DNA of 64,000 nucleotides, taken from NCBI GenBank assembly GCA_963787675.1, contig CAWBDV010000003.1, forward strand, positions 1,426,001-1,490,000. The letters run 5' to 3'. Positions 26,337 through 35,137 of the stretch are shown piece after piece (within the stretch, counting starts at the first letter, position 1; each line of letters opens with the position of its first letter). The DNA is from JAJPKK01 sp963787675 (GTDB lineage: Bacteria > Pseudomonadota > Alphaproteobacteria > Rhizobiales > Xanthobacteraceae). The position numbers and the translations under genes were made by a program. The notes under the pieces were generated by a model, which saw only the letters and a list, made by a program, of their open reading frames with translations, did no database searches and was not told the origin of the DNA.

Positions 26337-27379
26337 CGCGCTACACTCCCGGCCGGCCGACGCCCGAGAACGATGAAAAGGATGACGGCCATCAGGATAT
26401 TGACGACCGCGTAAGGCAATCCCTGCGTAATCTGCAGGGTATCGCCGACGGAGCTTATAACGGCGAACAGGAACGCCATGGCGATGATGCCCGCGGCGCT
26501 GTTCTTCGCGAGCCAGGCAACCAGAAAGCCGATGAAGCCGTAGCCGGGCGAAAGTTCGGACACGAGGCGGCCCTGGATCGCCGCAACCTCCGCCATCCCG
26601 GCAAGCCCCGCGGCTCCGCCGGCGACGAACATCACGACCAGGATGTAGCGAAACACCGGAATACCGAGACGCCGCGCCGCCTCGGGATTGCCGCCGATCG
26701 CCTGCATGTCGAGGCCGAAGCGCGTGCGCGACAACACGAACCAATAGAGCGCGAGGCAGCCCAAGCCCAAGAGCAGGCCGGCATGAATCCGTGAATGGAA
26801 GAAGGTCGGCAGCCGCGCCGCATCCGCGAAGGCAGGCGACTGAGGGTAAGACGAACTTTCCGGACTGCGCCACGGGCCGAAGATGAAATAGCTCACGATG
26901 AGCGGCGCGATGTAATTGAGGAGCAGCGTCGAAATGGTTTCGTTGACGAGTTGGAGCGCCCGCAGCACGGCCGGAATGAGCGCCCACACGCCGCCGCCAA
27001 GGAACCCCAATATGAGGATCGTGGGGAGCAGCACGAACGCCGGCTGATCCGCGAAAGCAAGTGCGCCTGCGGTCGCAAGCCATCCGCCCATATAGAGCTG
27101 ACCTTCACCGCCGACATTGATGAGGCCGATGCGTGCCGGCAGCGCCACCGCGACCGCGGTCAGCAGCAGCGGACTGATGCGCACCACGAGTTCGGAGAAG
27201 CCGTAAGCATTTCCGAAGACGTAGCGAATGGTGTCGAGATAGGCCCTCAGCGGATCCTTGCCGGCAATCGCAAGCAGCGCTGCGAAGACCGCGAGCGCTA
27301 AGATCGCAGCAAGTGCAACACGCGACGTCGCCGTGCGACCTGCCGCAAAGCGCCATAACATTGCACCGCTACGCTGCAT
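26333..27379 (-). CDS. BMP-type ABC transporter permease (first)
   Basis: About 348 residues, polytopic, YufP-like. It contains LPARIGLINVGGEGQLYMGGW, the family counterpart of the GERAGIVNLGLEG motif, and SRTRFGLDMQAIGGNPEAARRLGI, the cytoplasmic EAA-like loop. The start may be the ATG at 27379, which overlaps the ATPase gene end, or the ATG at 27361. Neither has a strong ribosome binding site, and overlap coupling favours 27379. Confidence 0.92.
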   Translation of the reverse strand: MQRSGAMLWRFAAGRTATSRVALAAILALAVFAALLAIAGKDPLRAYLDTIRYVFGNAYGFSELVVRISPLLLTAVAVALPARIGLINVGGEGQLYMGGWLATAGALAFADQPAFVLLPTILILGFLGGGVWALIPAVLRALQLVNETISTLLLNYIAPLIVSYFIFGPWRSPESSSYPQSPAFADAARLPTFFHSRIHAGLLLGLGCLALYWFVLSRTRFGLDMQAIGGNPEAARRLGIPVFRYILVVMFVAGGAAGLAGMAEVAAIQGRLVSELSPGYGFIGFLVAWLAKNSAAGIIAMAFLFAVISSVGDTLQITQGLPYAVVNILMAVILFIVLGRRPAGSVAR

Positions 27380-28967
27380 GCGCACGCGCCCCGACCATGA
27401 GCGGACCGACCCTCTCGGCGTGAAAATCTTCCGGCCCAAACTCGCCCGCGATCGCACCGTGATAGAGCACCAGCAGCCGATCGCTGACGGCGAACAGCTC
27501 ATCGAGATCTTCCGATACGACCAGCACGGCGGCGCCGCCGTCTCGTGCGTCACGCAGCAGGGCGCGAACGGCGAGCGTGCTTCGCGCATCAAGACCGCGG
27601 GTGGGATAGAGCGCGACGATCAGCTTCGGATCGTAGGCCAATTCGCGGACGAGCACGACCCGCTGCACATTCCCGCCGGAGAGCGTTGCGATCGGCGCCT
27701 CGAACCGCGGCCGCGCGAATCCGAGCCGCGCGAACGTGCGTTGCATGTCGGCGTCCAGCCGCTGCCAGTCGATCCCCCATCCGGCGCGATAACGCGCGGC
27801 GGTGCCGAGCGCGAGGTTTTGCCGCACCGACAGGCCCGGCACGCAAGCGAGCGCCAGCGGATCATCGGGGATGCCGGCGACGCCCTTGTCCCGCACCGTG
27901 GCAATGGACCACCGCGAGGCATCTTCGCCCCATAGTCGCTTCATACCGGTCTGCGGCTGGCGAACACCGAGGATGAGATCGGCGAGCTCCCGTTGCCCGT
28001 TGCCGGAGACGCCCGCTATTCCCACCATCTCTCCGCAACGGATCGTCATCGAGAGATCGCGGAGGGCTGTCTCGCCGCCCCTGACGTCCGTCGAAACCGA
28101 CGCGAGTTCGAGCGCAATCGGTCCGTCGTGGCTCGCCGCGCGCGTTGCTGCCGGCGCTGCGATGGCCCCGCCGAACATCAGCTCCAGCAATTTTTCTTCG
28201 CTCGCCTCGTCCCGTTGAAGCAGGCCCACGATGCGGCCCTGCCGCATGACGGCAACCCGGTCGGCGCACGCGAGGACTTCCCGCAGTTTGTGGCTGATCA
28301 GCACAACGCCGTAGCCCTCGGCACGCAACTCGGCGATGGTTTCGAACAGGCCCTCGCTTTCCTGGGGCGCCAGGACCTTGGTCGGCTCGTCGAGGATCAG
28401 CACGCGGGCATCGGCGAGGAGCTGCTTGAGGATTTCCACCTTCTGCTGATCGCCGACCGCAAGCTGGCGTACCGGCAGCCATGGATCGACCTCGAGCCGG
28501 AACCGATCAGCGTAACGCCGCATCCGCGCAAGGATTTCGGCGCGGCGCGGCACCAGCGGCAGATGGCGCAGGAACAACGCGATATTTTCGTACACGCTCA
28601 GCGCCGGTACCAGCGCGAAGGTCTGAAACACCATGCCGATACCGTAGTCCCGCGCTTCACGCGGCGACGAAATGGTGACGGGAACGCCGCAGCGGCGAAT
28701 TTCCCCGGCGTCGGCCGTGTAATAGCCATAGAGGATCTTCGCGAGCGTGCTCTTGCCGGCGCCGTTTTCGCCGAGCAGCGCCACCACCTCGCCGGCACGG
28801 ACGTCGAAGCGCGCAATATCGTTGGCAACGAGGCTGCCAAATCGCTTGACGATGCCGCGCACTTCAAGGAGCGGCGCTCCGGGACCTGGCAACCCCTTTT
28901 CGCTCCTCAAACGCTCGTGCGCTATCGGCATGTATCTTGCTTGGTCATAGCGGCGATAGCTTTTCAT
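27369..28967 (-). CDS. BMP-type ABC transporter ATPase, two nucleotide-binding domains
   Basis: Up to 532 residues with tandem ABC domains (YufO/RbsA-type). First domain: Walker A GENGAGKST, Q-loop VFQTFALVPALSVYEN, signature-like LAVGDQQKVEIL and Walker B VLILDEPT. Second domain: Walker A degenerate (GVSGNGQRE), signature LSGGNVQRV, Walker B replaced by LIVALYPTRGLD. One-competent-site asymmetry is usual in this class. Start is either 28967 or 28931; the ribosome binding site does not decide. First gene of the leftward operon. Confidence 0.93.
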   Translation of the reverse strand: MKSYRRYDQARYMPIAHERLRSEKGLPGPGAPLLEVRGIVKRFGSLVANDIARFDVRAGEVVALLGENGAGKSTLAKILYGYYTADAGEIRRCGVPVTISSPREARDYGIGMVFQTFALVPALSVYENIALFLRHLPLVPRRAEILARMRRYADRFRLEVDPWLPVRQLAVGDQQKVEILKQLLADARVLILDEPTKVLAPQESEGLFETIAELRAEGYGVVLISHKLREVLACADRVAVMRQGRIVGLLQRDEASEEKLLELMFGGAIAAPAATRAASHDGPIALELASVSTDVRGGETALRDLSMTIRCGEMVGIAGVSGNGQRELADLILGVRQPQTGMKRLWGEDASRWSIATVRDKGVAGIPDDPLALACVPGLSVRQNLALGTAARYRAGWGIDWQRLDADMQRTFARLGFARPRFEAPIATLSGGNVQRVVLVRELAYDPKLIVALYPTRGLDARSTLAVRALLRDARDGGAAVLVVSEDLDELFAVSDRLLVLYHGAIAGEFGPEDFHAERVGPLMVGARAHAA

Positions 28968-29190
28968 TCCCGGTGGGCATGATGCGCAGCCGTCTCAATT
29001 GGTTCCCTGGGAGCACGTCCTTGATCCGACAGCGCAAATCCCTTGCGCTGTGGGCGCATCGCCGGTGCGGCGGCCCTTGCCTCGAAGGTTCGATCACCTG
29101 CGGCGACCCAGCGAATCGAGCTGCAGCCCCAGGCGAAACGCGGGACTCATGATGCCGAAATCGAACCGGCTAGAGAAATGACAAAGCAAT

Positions 29191-30159
29191 ATGGATGTCA
29201 TAGCTGAGCGGAATTTGGCTGAACGGCATTTGGCTGAACGGAATTTGCGGTCGGTCGACCTCAACTTGCTGGTCGTCTTCGACGCGCTGATGTCGGAGCG
29301 CAACGTGACGCGCGCCGCTGCTCGCAACGGGCTCAGTCAGCCAGCCGTAAGCAAGGCCCTCAACCGACTGCGTTTCATGTTCGATGACCCGCTGTTCGTG
29401 CGTCGCGATCGCGCCATGGAGCCGACGGCTCGCGCCATCGAGCTTGCCGGGCCGATCCACGGCGCCCTCGCCGACATTTCACGCACGCTGACGCTGCCCG
29501 GCGCGTTCGATCCGGCGACGATCCGGGCAAACGTGAAGATCGCGACCATCGACCTTTACCACACCGATTTGCTGCCGGCGCTGGTCCGTCATCTGCGACG
29601 CCACGCCCCTGGCGTCGATCTCCAGGTGCGCGCCAATGACTGTTCGCGTCTGCCCGAGCAGCTTGCTTCAGGCGAGATCGACATCGCATTCGCGCCGCTC
29701 GGCGCCCAAGCCAAGGAACTTTCGGCCGAGCCGCTGTGGAGCGACCGCCTCGTGATGATGGTCGGTCATGACAATCCGCTGCGCGAGCCTGTCTCGATCG
29801 AATTCTACGCAGCCGCAAGTCACCTCGTCGATGCGGGCCATGTCCAGGTCGCGCAGGATGGCGTCGCCACAAGCATCGTCGATGCGATTCTGCGGGCCCG
29901 CGGCCTGCGCCGTCGCATCGTGCTGGTGTTACCCAATTCGGCAGGGATACCGTTCGTGGTCGCGGCTACCGATCTGATCGCGACCCTGCCGAGCCGCATC
30001 GTCAAGGGTCTCGCGCCGGTCCCGAATGTCCGGGTGCTCGCTCCGCCCTTCCCTGAGGTCGAGGTCAGCCTGCACATGTTCTGGCACCGCCGCGCCGATG
30101 CCGATCCACTGCAAGTCTGGCTGCGCGCCGCAATCCGCGAGATCGCCGCCGGAATTTGA
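29191..30159 (+). CDS. LysR-family transcriptional regulator
   Basis: A 322-residue LTTR. The winged HTH at about 20-80 (VDLNLLVVFDALMSERNVTRAAARNGLSQPAVSKALNRLR) is followed by a periplasmic-binding-like effector domain. The N-terminus carries an unusual pentapeptide triplet, AERNL-AERHL-AERNL. It diverges from the BMP-type ABC operon across 223 bases, so it is the obvious candidate regulator of that operon. The residues after the HTH resemble the NodD/LinR subgroup that responds to aromatics. Confidence 0.9.
   Translation: MDVIAERNLAERHLAERNLRSVDLNLLVVFDALMSERNVTRAAARNGLSQPAVSKALNRLRFMFDDPLFVRRDRAMEPTARAIELAGPIHGALADISRTLTLPGAFDPATIRANVKIATIDLYHTDLLPALVRHLRRHAPGVDLQVRANDCSRLPEQLASGEIDIAFAPLGAQAKELSAEPLWSDRLVMMVGHDNPLREPVSIEFYAAASHLVDAGHVQVAQDGVATSIVDAILRARGLRRRIVLVLPNSAGIPFVVAATDLIATLPSRIVKGLAPVPNVRVLAPPFPEVEVSLHMFWHRRADADPLQVWLRAAIREIAAGI
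29209..29250 (+). repeat. In-frame 15-bp tandem repeat at LysR N-terminus
   Basis: Units CGGAATTTGGCTGAA, CGGCATTTGGCTGAA and a third partial CGGAATTTG follow each other without gaps. The period is a multiple of three, so copy-number change would lengthen or shorten the protein without a frameshift. Confidence 0.8.
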
Positions 30160-30360
30160 GACGCGGTCGCTGGCACGTTTCCGATTACAGACTTCATCCG
30201 CGCGGTCAGCGCTTTCCTCCCGCGTCGGCGCAAGCGTCGACCGCTGTCATTAACCTGATTAGTAAACCGCGCTGCGACGCCGCACACTCCGTCGCCCGAT
30301 TAACTTCAAACTGAGCACAACTGGTGTTACCGTCCGGCGCGCTTCGCCTGGTGAGAAACA

Positions 30361-31710
30361 ATGGACGACGAGCCCCGAAAGCACGCGGTTCACAGCCGCA
30401 AAAACCTGCTGGACGATTTTTTTAAAGTCGACGAACTCGTTATTTCCCATCAGAAGGCGGATCACAGCTGGAGTGAGCAAAAGCGCACGCTCATTTTCGA
30501 GCGGGGCGATGCTGCTGCGGTGCTGCTCTACAATACCGATACCGATCATGTCGTGCTCGTCCGACAATTCCGTGCGCCTACCCTCGGCAAGGGTCTTGGC
30601 GGGCGGATCGGTCCGGGCGATGGCTGGACCATCGAAGCGATTGCCGGGATGGTGCCTCACACCGAAGCGCCCGAAGAAACCGCCGTTCGCGAGACGCAGG
30701 AAGAGACCGGATACGTCATCGCGAAGAACGATCTACAGCCGATTGCGACCTATTTCTCCTCCCCAGGCGGCGCGACCGAACGCATCTTCTTGTTCTTTGC
30801 CGAAGTGAAAGGTCCCGACCGGACCCAACGCGATGGCGGCATCGGCGCCGAGGACACCGAGATCATGCATGTGTCCGCCGACAAGGTTTTCGAATGGCTC
30901 GAAAAAGACCAGATCGAAGACTCAAAGCTCGCGATCGGCGCCGGCTGGCTGCGCGAGCACCTTGCCAAGAAAAAGGCCGTGCGCCACCGACAGCGCAGCG
31001 AGCCGCTGACGAGCGAGACCGTCCACTATGGACTGACAGCCAATCCAGGCCTGATCATCGGTTACAAGACCGGGTCCATCGAGAACGTCAAAGGGGTCGA
31101 CATCTGGGTCAATTCCGAAAATGAAGACATGATCATGGATCGCTTCACCGGCAGGTCGATCTCCGCGACGATCCGTTGGCTCGGGGCCGAGAAGGACGTT
31201 GACGACAATGCGACCGAAGACACCATCGCCAACGCGCTGAACCGCGCGCTCCAGCACGTCCAGCACGTGAAGATCGGAACGATCATCGAGACAACGGCAG
31301 GAGAACTCGAAAGAAACGGCGTCAAACGCCTCTATCATGTCGCAAGCGTGAGGGGGGAAGGTCCGGGGCACGGCTTTCGTGCCGAGCTTCCCGACCTTGG
31401 CCGATGCGTGCGGAATGTCCTGCAGCGCATTGACCGCAAGAACCGCCACCCGTGGACCCGCTTGAGATCCACATTGTCGCAGCGGTCGATCAAAAGGTCG
31501 GTCCTGTTTCCAATGATCGGGGCCGGCGACGGCGGTCTTGAGCTTGAGGATGTTGCGGCGGAATTGATCCGCGCGGCGCTGGATTTCTTCCAGCAACACG
31601 ACGATACCGAGGTCAGGCAAGTCTATTTTCTCGCCTACACCAAGCGACACAAGGATGCCTGCGAGAAGGCGCTTGCATCGTACGGCGGCCTCCTGAAACG
31701 GTTGCCATGA
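30361..31710 (+). CDS. NUDIX hydrolase - macrodomain fusion protein
   Basis: A 449-residue cytosolic fusion. Residues about 1-200 are a NUDIX hydrolase of the ADP-ribose pyrophosphatase type: the box runs from Gly96 to Gly117 with Glu102, Arg110-Glu111 and Glu114-Glu115 in place (GMVPHTE, then RETQEETGY). Residues about 220-445 read as a macrodomain: VKGVDIWVNSENEDM (the NxxN segment), ISATIRWLGAE, VKRLYHVASV, and SVLFPMIGAGDGGLELEDVAAELI as the glycine-rich phosphate loop. The macro assignment is from pattern, not search. ATG has GGTGAG five bases upstream. The stop overlaps the next gene's start (ATGA). Expected ligands are ADP-ribose or related nucleotides. Confidence 0.82.
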   Translation: MDDEPRKHAVHSRKNLLDDFFKVDELVISHQKADHSWSEQKRTLIFERGDAAAVLLYNTDTDHVVLVRQFRAPTLGKGLGGRIGPGDGWTIEAIAGMVPHTEAPEETAVRETQEETGYVIAKNDLQPIATYFSSPGGATERIFLFFAEVKGPDRTQRDGGIGAEDTEIMHVSADKVFEWLEKDQIEDSKLAIGAGWLREHLAKKKAVRHRQRSEPLTSETVHYGLTANPGLIIGYKTGSIENVKGVDIWVNSENEDMIMDRFTGRSISATIRWLGAEKDVDDNATEDTIANALNRALQHVQHVKIGTIIETTAGELERNGVKRLYHVASVRGEGPGHGFRAELPDLGRCVRNVLQRIDRKNRHPWTRLRSTLSQRSIKRSVLFPMIGAGDGGLELEDVAAELIRAALDFFQQHDDTEVRQVYFLAYTKRHKDACEKALASYGGLLKRLP

Positions 31711-34364
31711 TGCAGCACGTGCCTCCATCTGCCTTTTCGCGAATGGTGTTGAAGACGTGGTTCTGGCGACCGCTCAGCCGCATCACGAGGTCGTTTCATC
31801 TGCTGCCGCCGGTCGGCATTCTCATCATCTTTCTGTTGTTGATCACGTCGGGACAGGTGCGCGAACTCTACCTGTTCTATCTCGAGGCCACTCCCCCGCT
31901 CCCTATCGTTTTTGCGTTCGTCACGTTTGCTCTCGTCAGCGCGACGCTGTTCGTATCGCATTTCTGGCTGAACCCCGTGCAACGGGACATCGTTCACGCC
32001 AATCCCGCCGAGGTGCCCGGCATCGCCGAATACTCGGGGCTGCGCCGGTTCATGGCATGCGCCCTGGCGTTTCTGCCGTGGCTCGGACTCGGGGCAGGAC
32101 TTTGGCTTGCCCGCAGCAAGATGATCGGTCTGAACGAAACGCTCAACGAGATGGCGCAGCCGTTCATGAGAGTCCCGTCGGCGCGAGGCGATCCGGTCAT
32201 CAAACCGACCGTTGACGCAATCTCGGGAGCGCTTGGGGATCTGCAAACGAAGGCGCTTGCGACCGCCGTCCTCGCGGTCGTGGTGGGCGTGGTGGTCACG
32301 TACCTGTTGGATCTCGTTCCGAGAAGCGCGGGGCGAACCACTGCTTTCGGTCGGATGTGGCGCAAACTGATGATTGCGGTCCTGTATATCGCATCGCTTG
32401 GCCGTCCGGACGCGTTTCGAAAATCCGTCGCATATTACCGCATCCCGTGGCGGATCCGGGAAGACAAGATCGTTGGGCTCACCTGTTGGGTAGCGCTGTT
32501 CGCCGCGTTGCTGATCGGCGCTGTCAGCATTCCCCAGGGCTCTGAGCAACGGATCGATTTTTATCGATACCTCGGGCCTATCGCGACGATCGCTGTCGGC
32601 ATCCTGTTCTTTTATTCGATCGCGGCATTGCTCGCCTATCTTTCACGAGAAGCAAGATGGCAGTCCGCTGGGTTCCCGGTACTCGCTGTCGCGGTCATCC
32701 TCACTGTCGTGTGCGTCTACGCTGGCGTTCCGACCGCCACGATCGCTCTTGGCGGATGCATCGCAGTGTTCATCCTCGCCGTCCTCACCATCGTTCTGCG
32801 CCTCGAACGTCCGATGACGGTTCTTCTGTGCGTAATGGGCGTCCTCGCCTTCTTCATCTTGCGCCGCGAGCACTACCTCATCGCCCAGAACGAGCCCATC
32901 GAGGTGAGGACCGGCATGTCTGCGGTTGCCGACAAGCAAAATCCGCAGGTGCGAAATATCGATCTCGCCGAAAAGTTCAACACTTGGCTCGACAATCGCG
33001 GCGACAGATCGAAATGGGCCGGCCGGCCCTATCCGATCTTTATCGTTGCGGTCGAGAGCGGCGGCATCTATGCGGCCACGGCCGCGGCAACGCTGCTTGC
33101 GCGCTTGCAGGACCGCTGCCCTGCGTTCGCCCAGCACGTGTTTGCGATCAGCGCCGTATCGGGTGGCTCGATTGGCGCAACGCTGTTCCAATCCCACCTT
33201 CATTCGCTGAAGAGCCAACTGCAGGATTCGACCTGCGACGCATCGCAATTTGCGAATGGACCGATCGAACGGACCATGTCGAAGATCATTCTCGACGATC
33301 ACTTCTCGCCGATCGTCGGATCGATCGTACCCGACTTGATCGGTCAGTCGTGGGATCGTGCGCAGGGACTGCAGCAAAGTCTGGGACAATCGATAACGCA
33401 CTATGACAAGTCGGCTGCCGAGATCATCGACAAGCCATACGAGGACGACTGGTCGGCGACCGGCGCTGCCCCGGCCTTGATCCTCAACGCGACATGGGCG
33501 GAGCAGGGTCTCAGGGTTGCCTATGCGCCTTTCGCGCTGAGCGGCGAGTACCCGGTCTATTCCTTCTTCGACTGCAAAATCCTGGGCGACGGCGCCAGGG
33601 GCACGCCGTTGATCAACGCCGCCGTAACCAGCGCACGGTTTCCCGGCATTCTGCCGCCCTTTTCGGTTCTGCGAAGGACCGCAAAGCCCGCGCCGGACGA
33701 CCCTCGCGGATGCCCCATGCCACCATCGACGGCGACGGCCGCCGCCCCAAATGACGCTGCCGAGGATACGCCAAAGCGGTGGAATTTCGTCGATGGCGCC
33801 TATTCGGATCCGATCGGTGCCGCGACCGCGCTCGATATCCTTGAAGTCCTCGAAAGCTTGAACCGGACCGACGTCGATCTCCAACTGATACTTCTGACGG
33901 GGGCACCTCCCCTGCCCAACTACGACAGCGTCAACGGCACTGCGTTCCGGGATCTGATCGCGCCGGTCAATGCGATCTTGAACGTCAGAAGCCAACTCGC
34001 CAACCAGTCCGTCGAGCGCGCAGTTAATTACTTCAGAAGCAAGCCTGGCGCGCCGCCCGCCGACGATCCGGAAACGCTGCCGCCGCAGCTCAAGCTGATA
34101 CGCCTGCCAGACGAGACATTCGGGCTCTCGCTCGGCTGGAAGATTTCGCACGTAACTTTGGAGCTCGTATCCGCGATCATTGGCCGTGCCGACATCTGCA
34201 TCGACGACGCCAACACGATGCTGGCGAACGCCGAGCAGGATATCCAACAAGAGAAGCCGGCCATGAGTAACGAACGTAAGCGCGACCTGTTGGACGCCAT
34301 CAAATTCTTCAACAGCAACAGCTGCACGCTTCGCAACATCGAAAAGACTCTGACGGCGCAATAA
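31707..34364 (+). CDS. Polytopic membrane protein with C-terminal patatin-like lipase domain
   Basis: 885 residues. About nine transmembrane helices lie in 35-385 (about 35-50, 66-88, 114-134, 184-204, 255-275, 289-311, 322-340, 343-364, 370-385). The patatin domain follows. The oxyanion region is VESGGIYAATAAA (449-461), the nucleophile Ser485 lies in SAVSGGSIGA, where the first Gly of GxSxG is Ala, and Asp696 lies in VDGAYSD. Patatins hydrolyse membrane phospholipids with a Ser-Asp dyad. The lipase is likely cytoplasmic and membrane-tethered. Translationally coupled to the NUDIX-macro gene. Base composition looks less GC-biased than its neighbours. Confidence 0.82.
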   Translation: MMQHVPPSAFSRMVLKTWFWRPLSRITRSFHLLPPVGILIIFLLLITSGQVRELYLFYLEATPPLPIVFAFVTFALVSATLFVSHFWLNPVQRDIVHANPAEVPGIAEYSGLRRFMACALAFLPWLGLGAGLWLARSKMIGLNETLNEMAQPFMRVPSARGDPVIKPTVDAISGALGDLQTKALATAVLAVVVGVVVTYLLDLVPRSAGRTTAFGRMWRKLMIAVLYIASLGRPDAFRKSVAYYRIPWRIREDKIVGLTCWVALFAALLIGAVSIPQGSEQRIDFYRYLGPIATIAVGILFFYSIAALLAYLSREARWQSAGFPVLAVAVILTVVCVYAGVPTATIALGGCIAVFILAVLTIVLRLERPMTVLLCVMGVLAFFILRREHYLIAQNEPIEVRTGMSAVADKQNPQVRNIDLAEKFNTWLDNRGDRSKWAGRPYPIFIVAVESGGIYAATAAATLLARLQDRCPAFAQHVFAISAVSGGSIGATLFQSHLHSLKSQLQDSTCDASQFANGPIERTMSKIILDDHFSPIVGSIVPDLIGQSWDRAQGLQQSLGQSITHYDKSAAEIIDKPYEDDWSATGAAPALILNATWAEQGLRVAYAPFALSGEYPVYSFFDCKILGDGARGTPLINAAVTSARFPGILPPFSVLRRTAKPAPDDPRGCPMPPSTATAAAPNDAAEDTPKRWNFVDGAYSDPIGAATALDILEVLESLNRTDVDLQLILLTGAPPLPNYDSVNGTAFRDLIAPVNAILNVRSQLANQSVERAVNYFRSKPGAPPADDPETLPPQLKLIRLPDETFGLSLGWKISHVTLELVSAIIGRADICIDDANTMLANAEQDIQQEKPAMSNERKRDLLDAIKFFNSNSCTLRNIEKTLTAQ

Positions 34365-34561
34365 CTGACCGAGCGACCAATCCCCGAGCCGTCCCGCAGC
34401 CGCGCCAGTGTCACCGGCAGCGGATTAGCGTTCTCCCCGTAGAAGGAGCATGTCGCTCGCGAACAGTGAGTACTCCGCTGTCGGACCCTCCCGAAGGGTC
34501 AGGTGGTTGTTGAAGCGGCCGTACGAGGTGGGCCGACAGCAGGCGTACGCGCAATCCCCGT

Positions 34562-34795
34562 TCAATTGCGAGCCTTGGCTGCGCGAATCCGTCTGTAAGA
34601 GTGTCCTTGAACGTGCCCAGTCGCTAGAGGATAACGCGGGTAAAGGTAGTGGTACTGCTGGCACCCTCCGCAATAGCCGAGATTTGGGTAAGGCATGGCG
34701 AACGGCGCCGGCATGCCGTTCGCCGCTTGGGCTCCAGCTTCTGACGCGAACAACAGGCTGATGATTATCACCGAAAACGCTGCGGCTGTTTTCAT
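34562..34795 (-). CDS. Small exported hypothetical protein, Tyr/Pro-rich
   Basis: Seventy-seven residues with a clear signal peptide (MKTAAAFSVIIISLLFASEAGA). The mature part holds a GYCGGCQQYHYLYPRYP segment with a CxxC pair. ATG at 34795 is set by GGTGGAG seven bases upstream. I do not recognise a family. The flanks, 34365-34561 and 34796-34935, hold no gene that I can support. Confidence 0.5.
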   Translation of the reverse strand: MKTAAAFSVIIISLLFASEAGAQAANGMPAPFAMPYPNLGYCGGCQQYHYLYPRYPLATGHVQGHSYRRIRAAKARN

Positions 34796-34935
34796 GGCAA
34801 ACTCCACCTGTGAGGCCTTCGCCGTTCATCACGGCAAAAGGCCGAGCGGCGCACCTGAGTGCCGCTCTCAGACCCTCCATGTAGTGTGCCTGAACGCGGT
34901 CGGCACCTAGCCGCGCCAGTCAGATCCGGCGCGAC

Positions 34936-35091
34936 CTAGCGGCACACCTTCACATAAGTGCAAATCTTTTTGAAATTCTCCCAATGGCATTGCTGCTCCA
35001 TGTGGCAGGTCTTCCCTTGCGCAAATGCCGAGCCGCTTGCGGCAAAAGCAATGGCCGCTGCGAGGACGATGAGAGAAAGACAACGTGACAT
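34936..35091 (-). CDS. Small cysteine-containing exported peptide
   Basis: Fifty-one residues: a signal peptide ending SAFAQ, then a mature piece of about 26 residues with four cysteines (KTCHMEQQCHWENFKKICTYVKVC). AAGGAG seven bases before the ATG is a near-perfect ribosome binding site, which argues that this short frame is translated. No function can be assigned; two disulfides in the periplasm are plausible, and a TlpA-like thioredoxin gene lies about 560 bases upstream. Confidence 0.6.
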   Translation of the reverse strand: MSRCLSLIVLAAAIAFAASGSAFAQGKTCHMEQQCHWENFKKICTYVKVCR

Positions 35092-35137
35092 GTTTGATCT
35101 CCTTGCGCTGAAAATTTGTCGGAATTGACAAGTGACG

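Noticed and set aside
26337..27083. Long N-terminal extension of the second permease frame
   Set aside because: It lies over the first permease gene on the same strand in a different frame, is Arg-rich noise, and an ATGA overlap marks the true start at 26336.
34365..34561. Possible small gene or regulatory RNA after the patatin gene (ATG near 34448, GACCCT/AGGGTC hairpin near 34484)
   Set aside because: No reading frame with a signal or domain, no terminator and no promoter that I could support.
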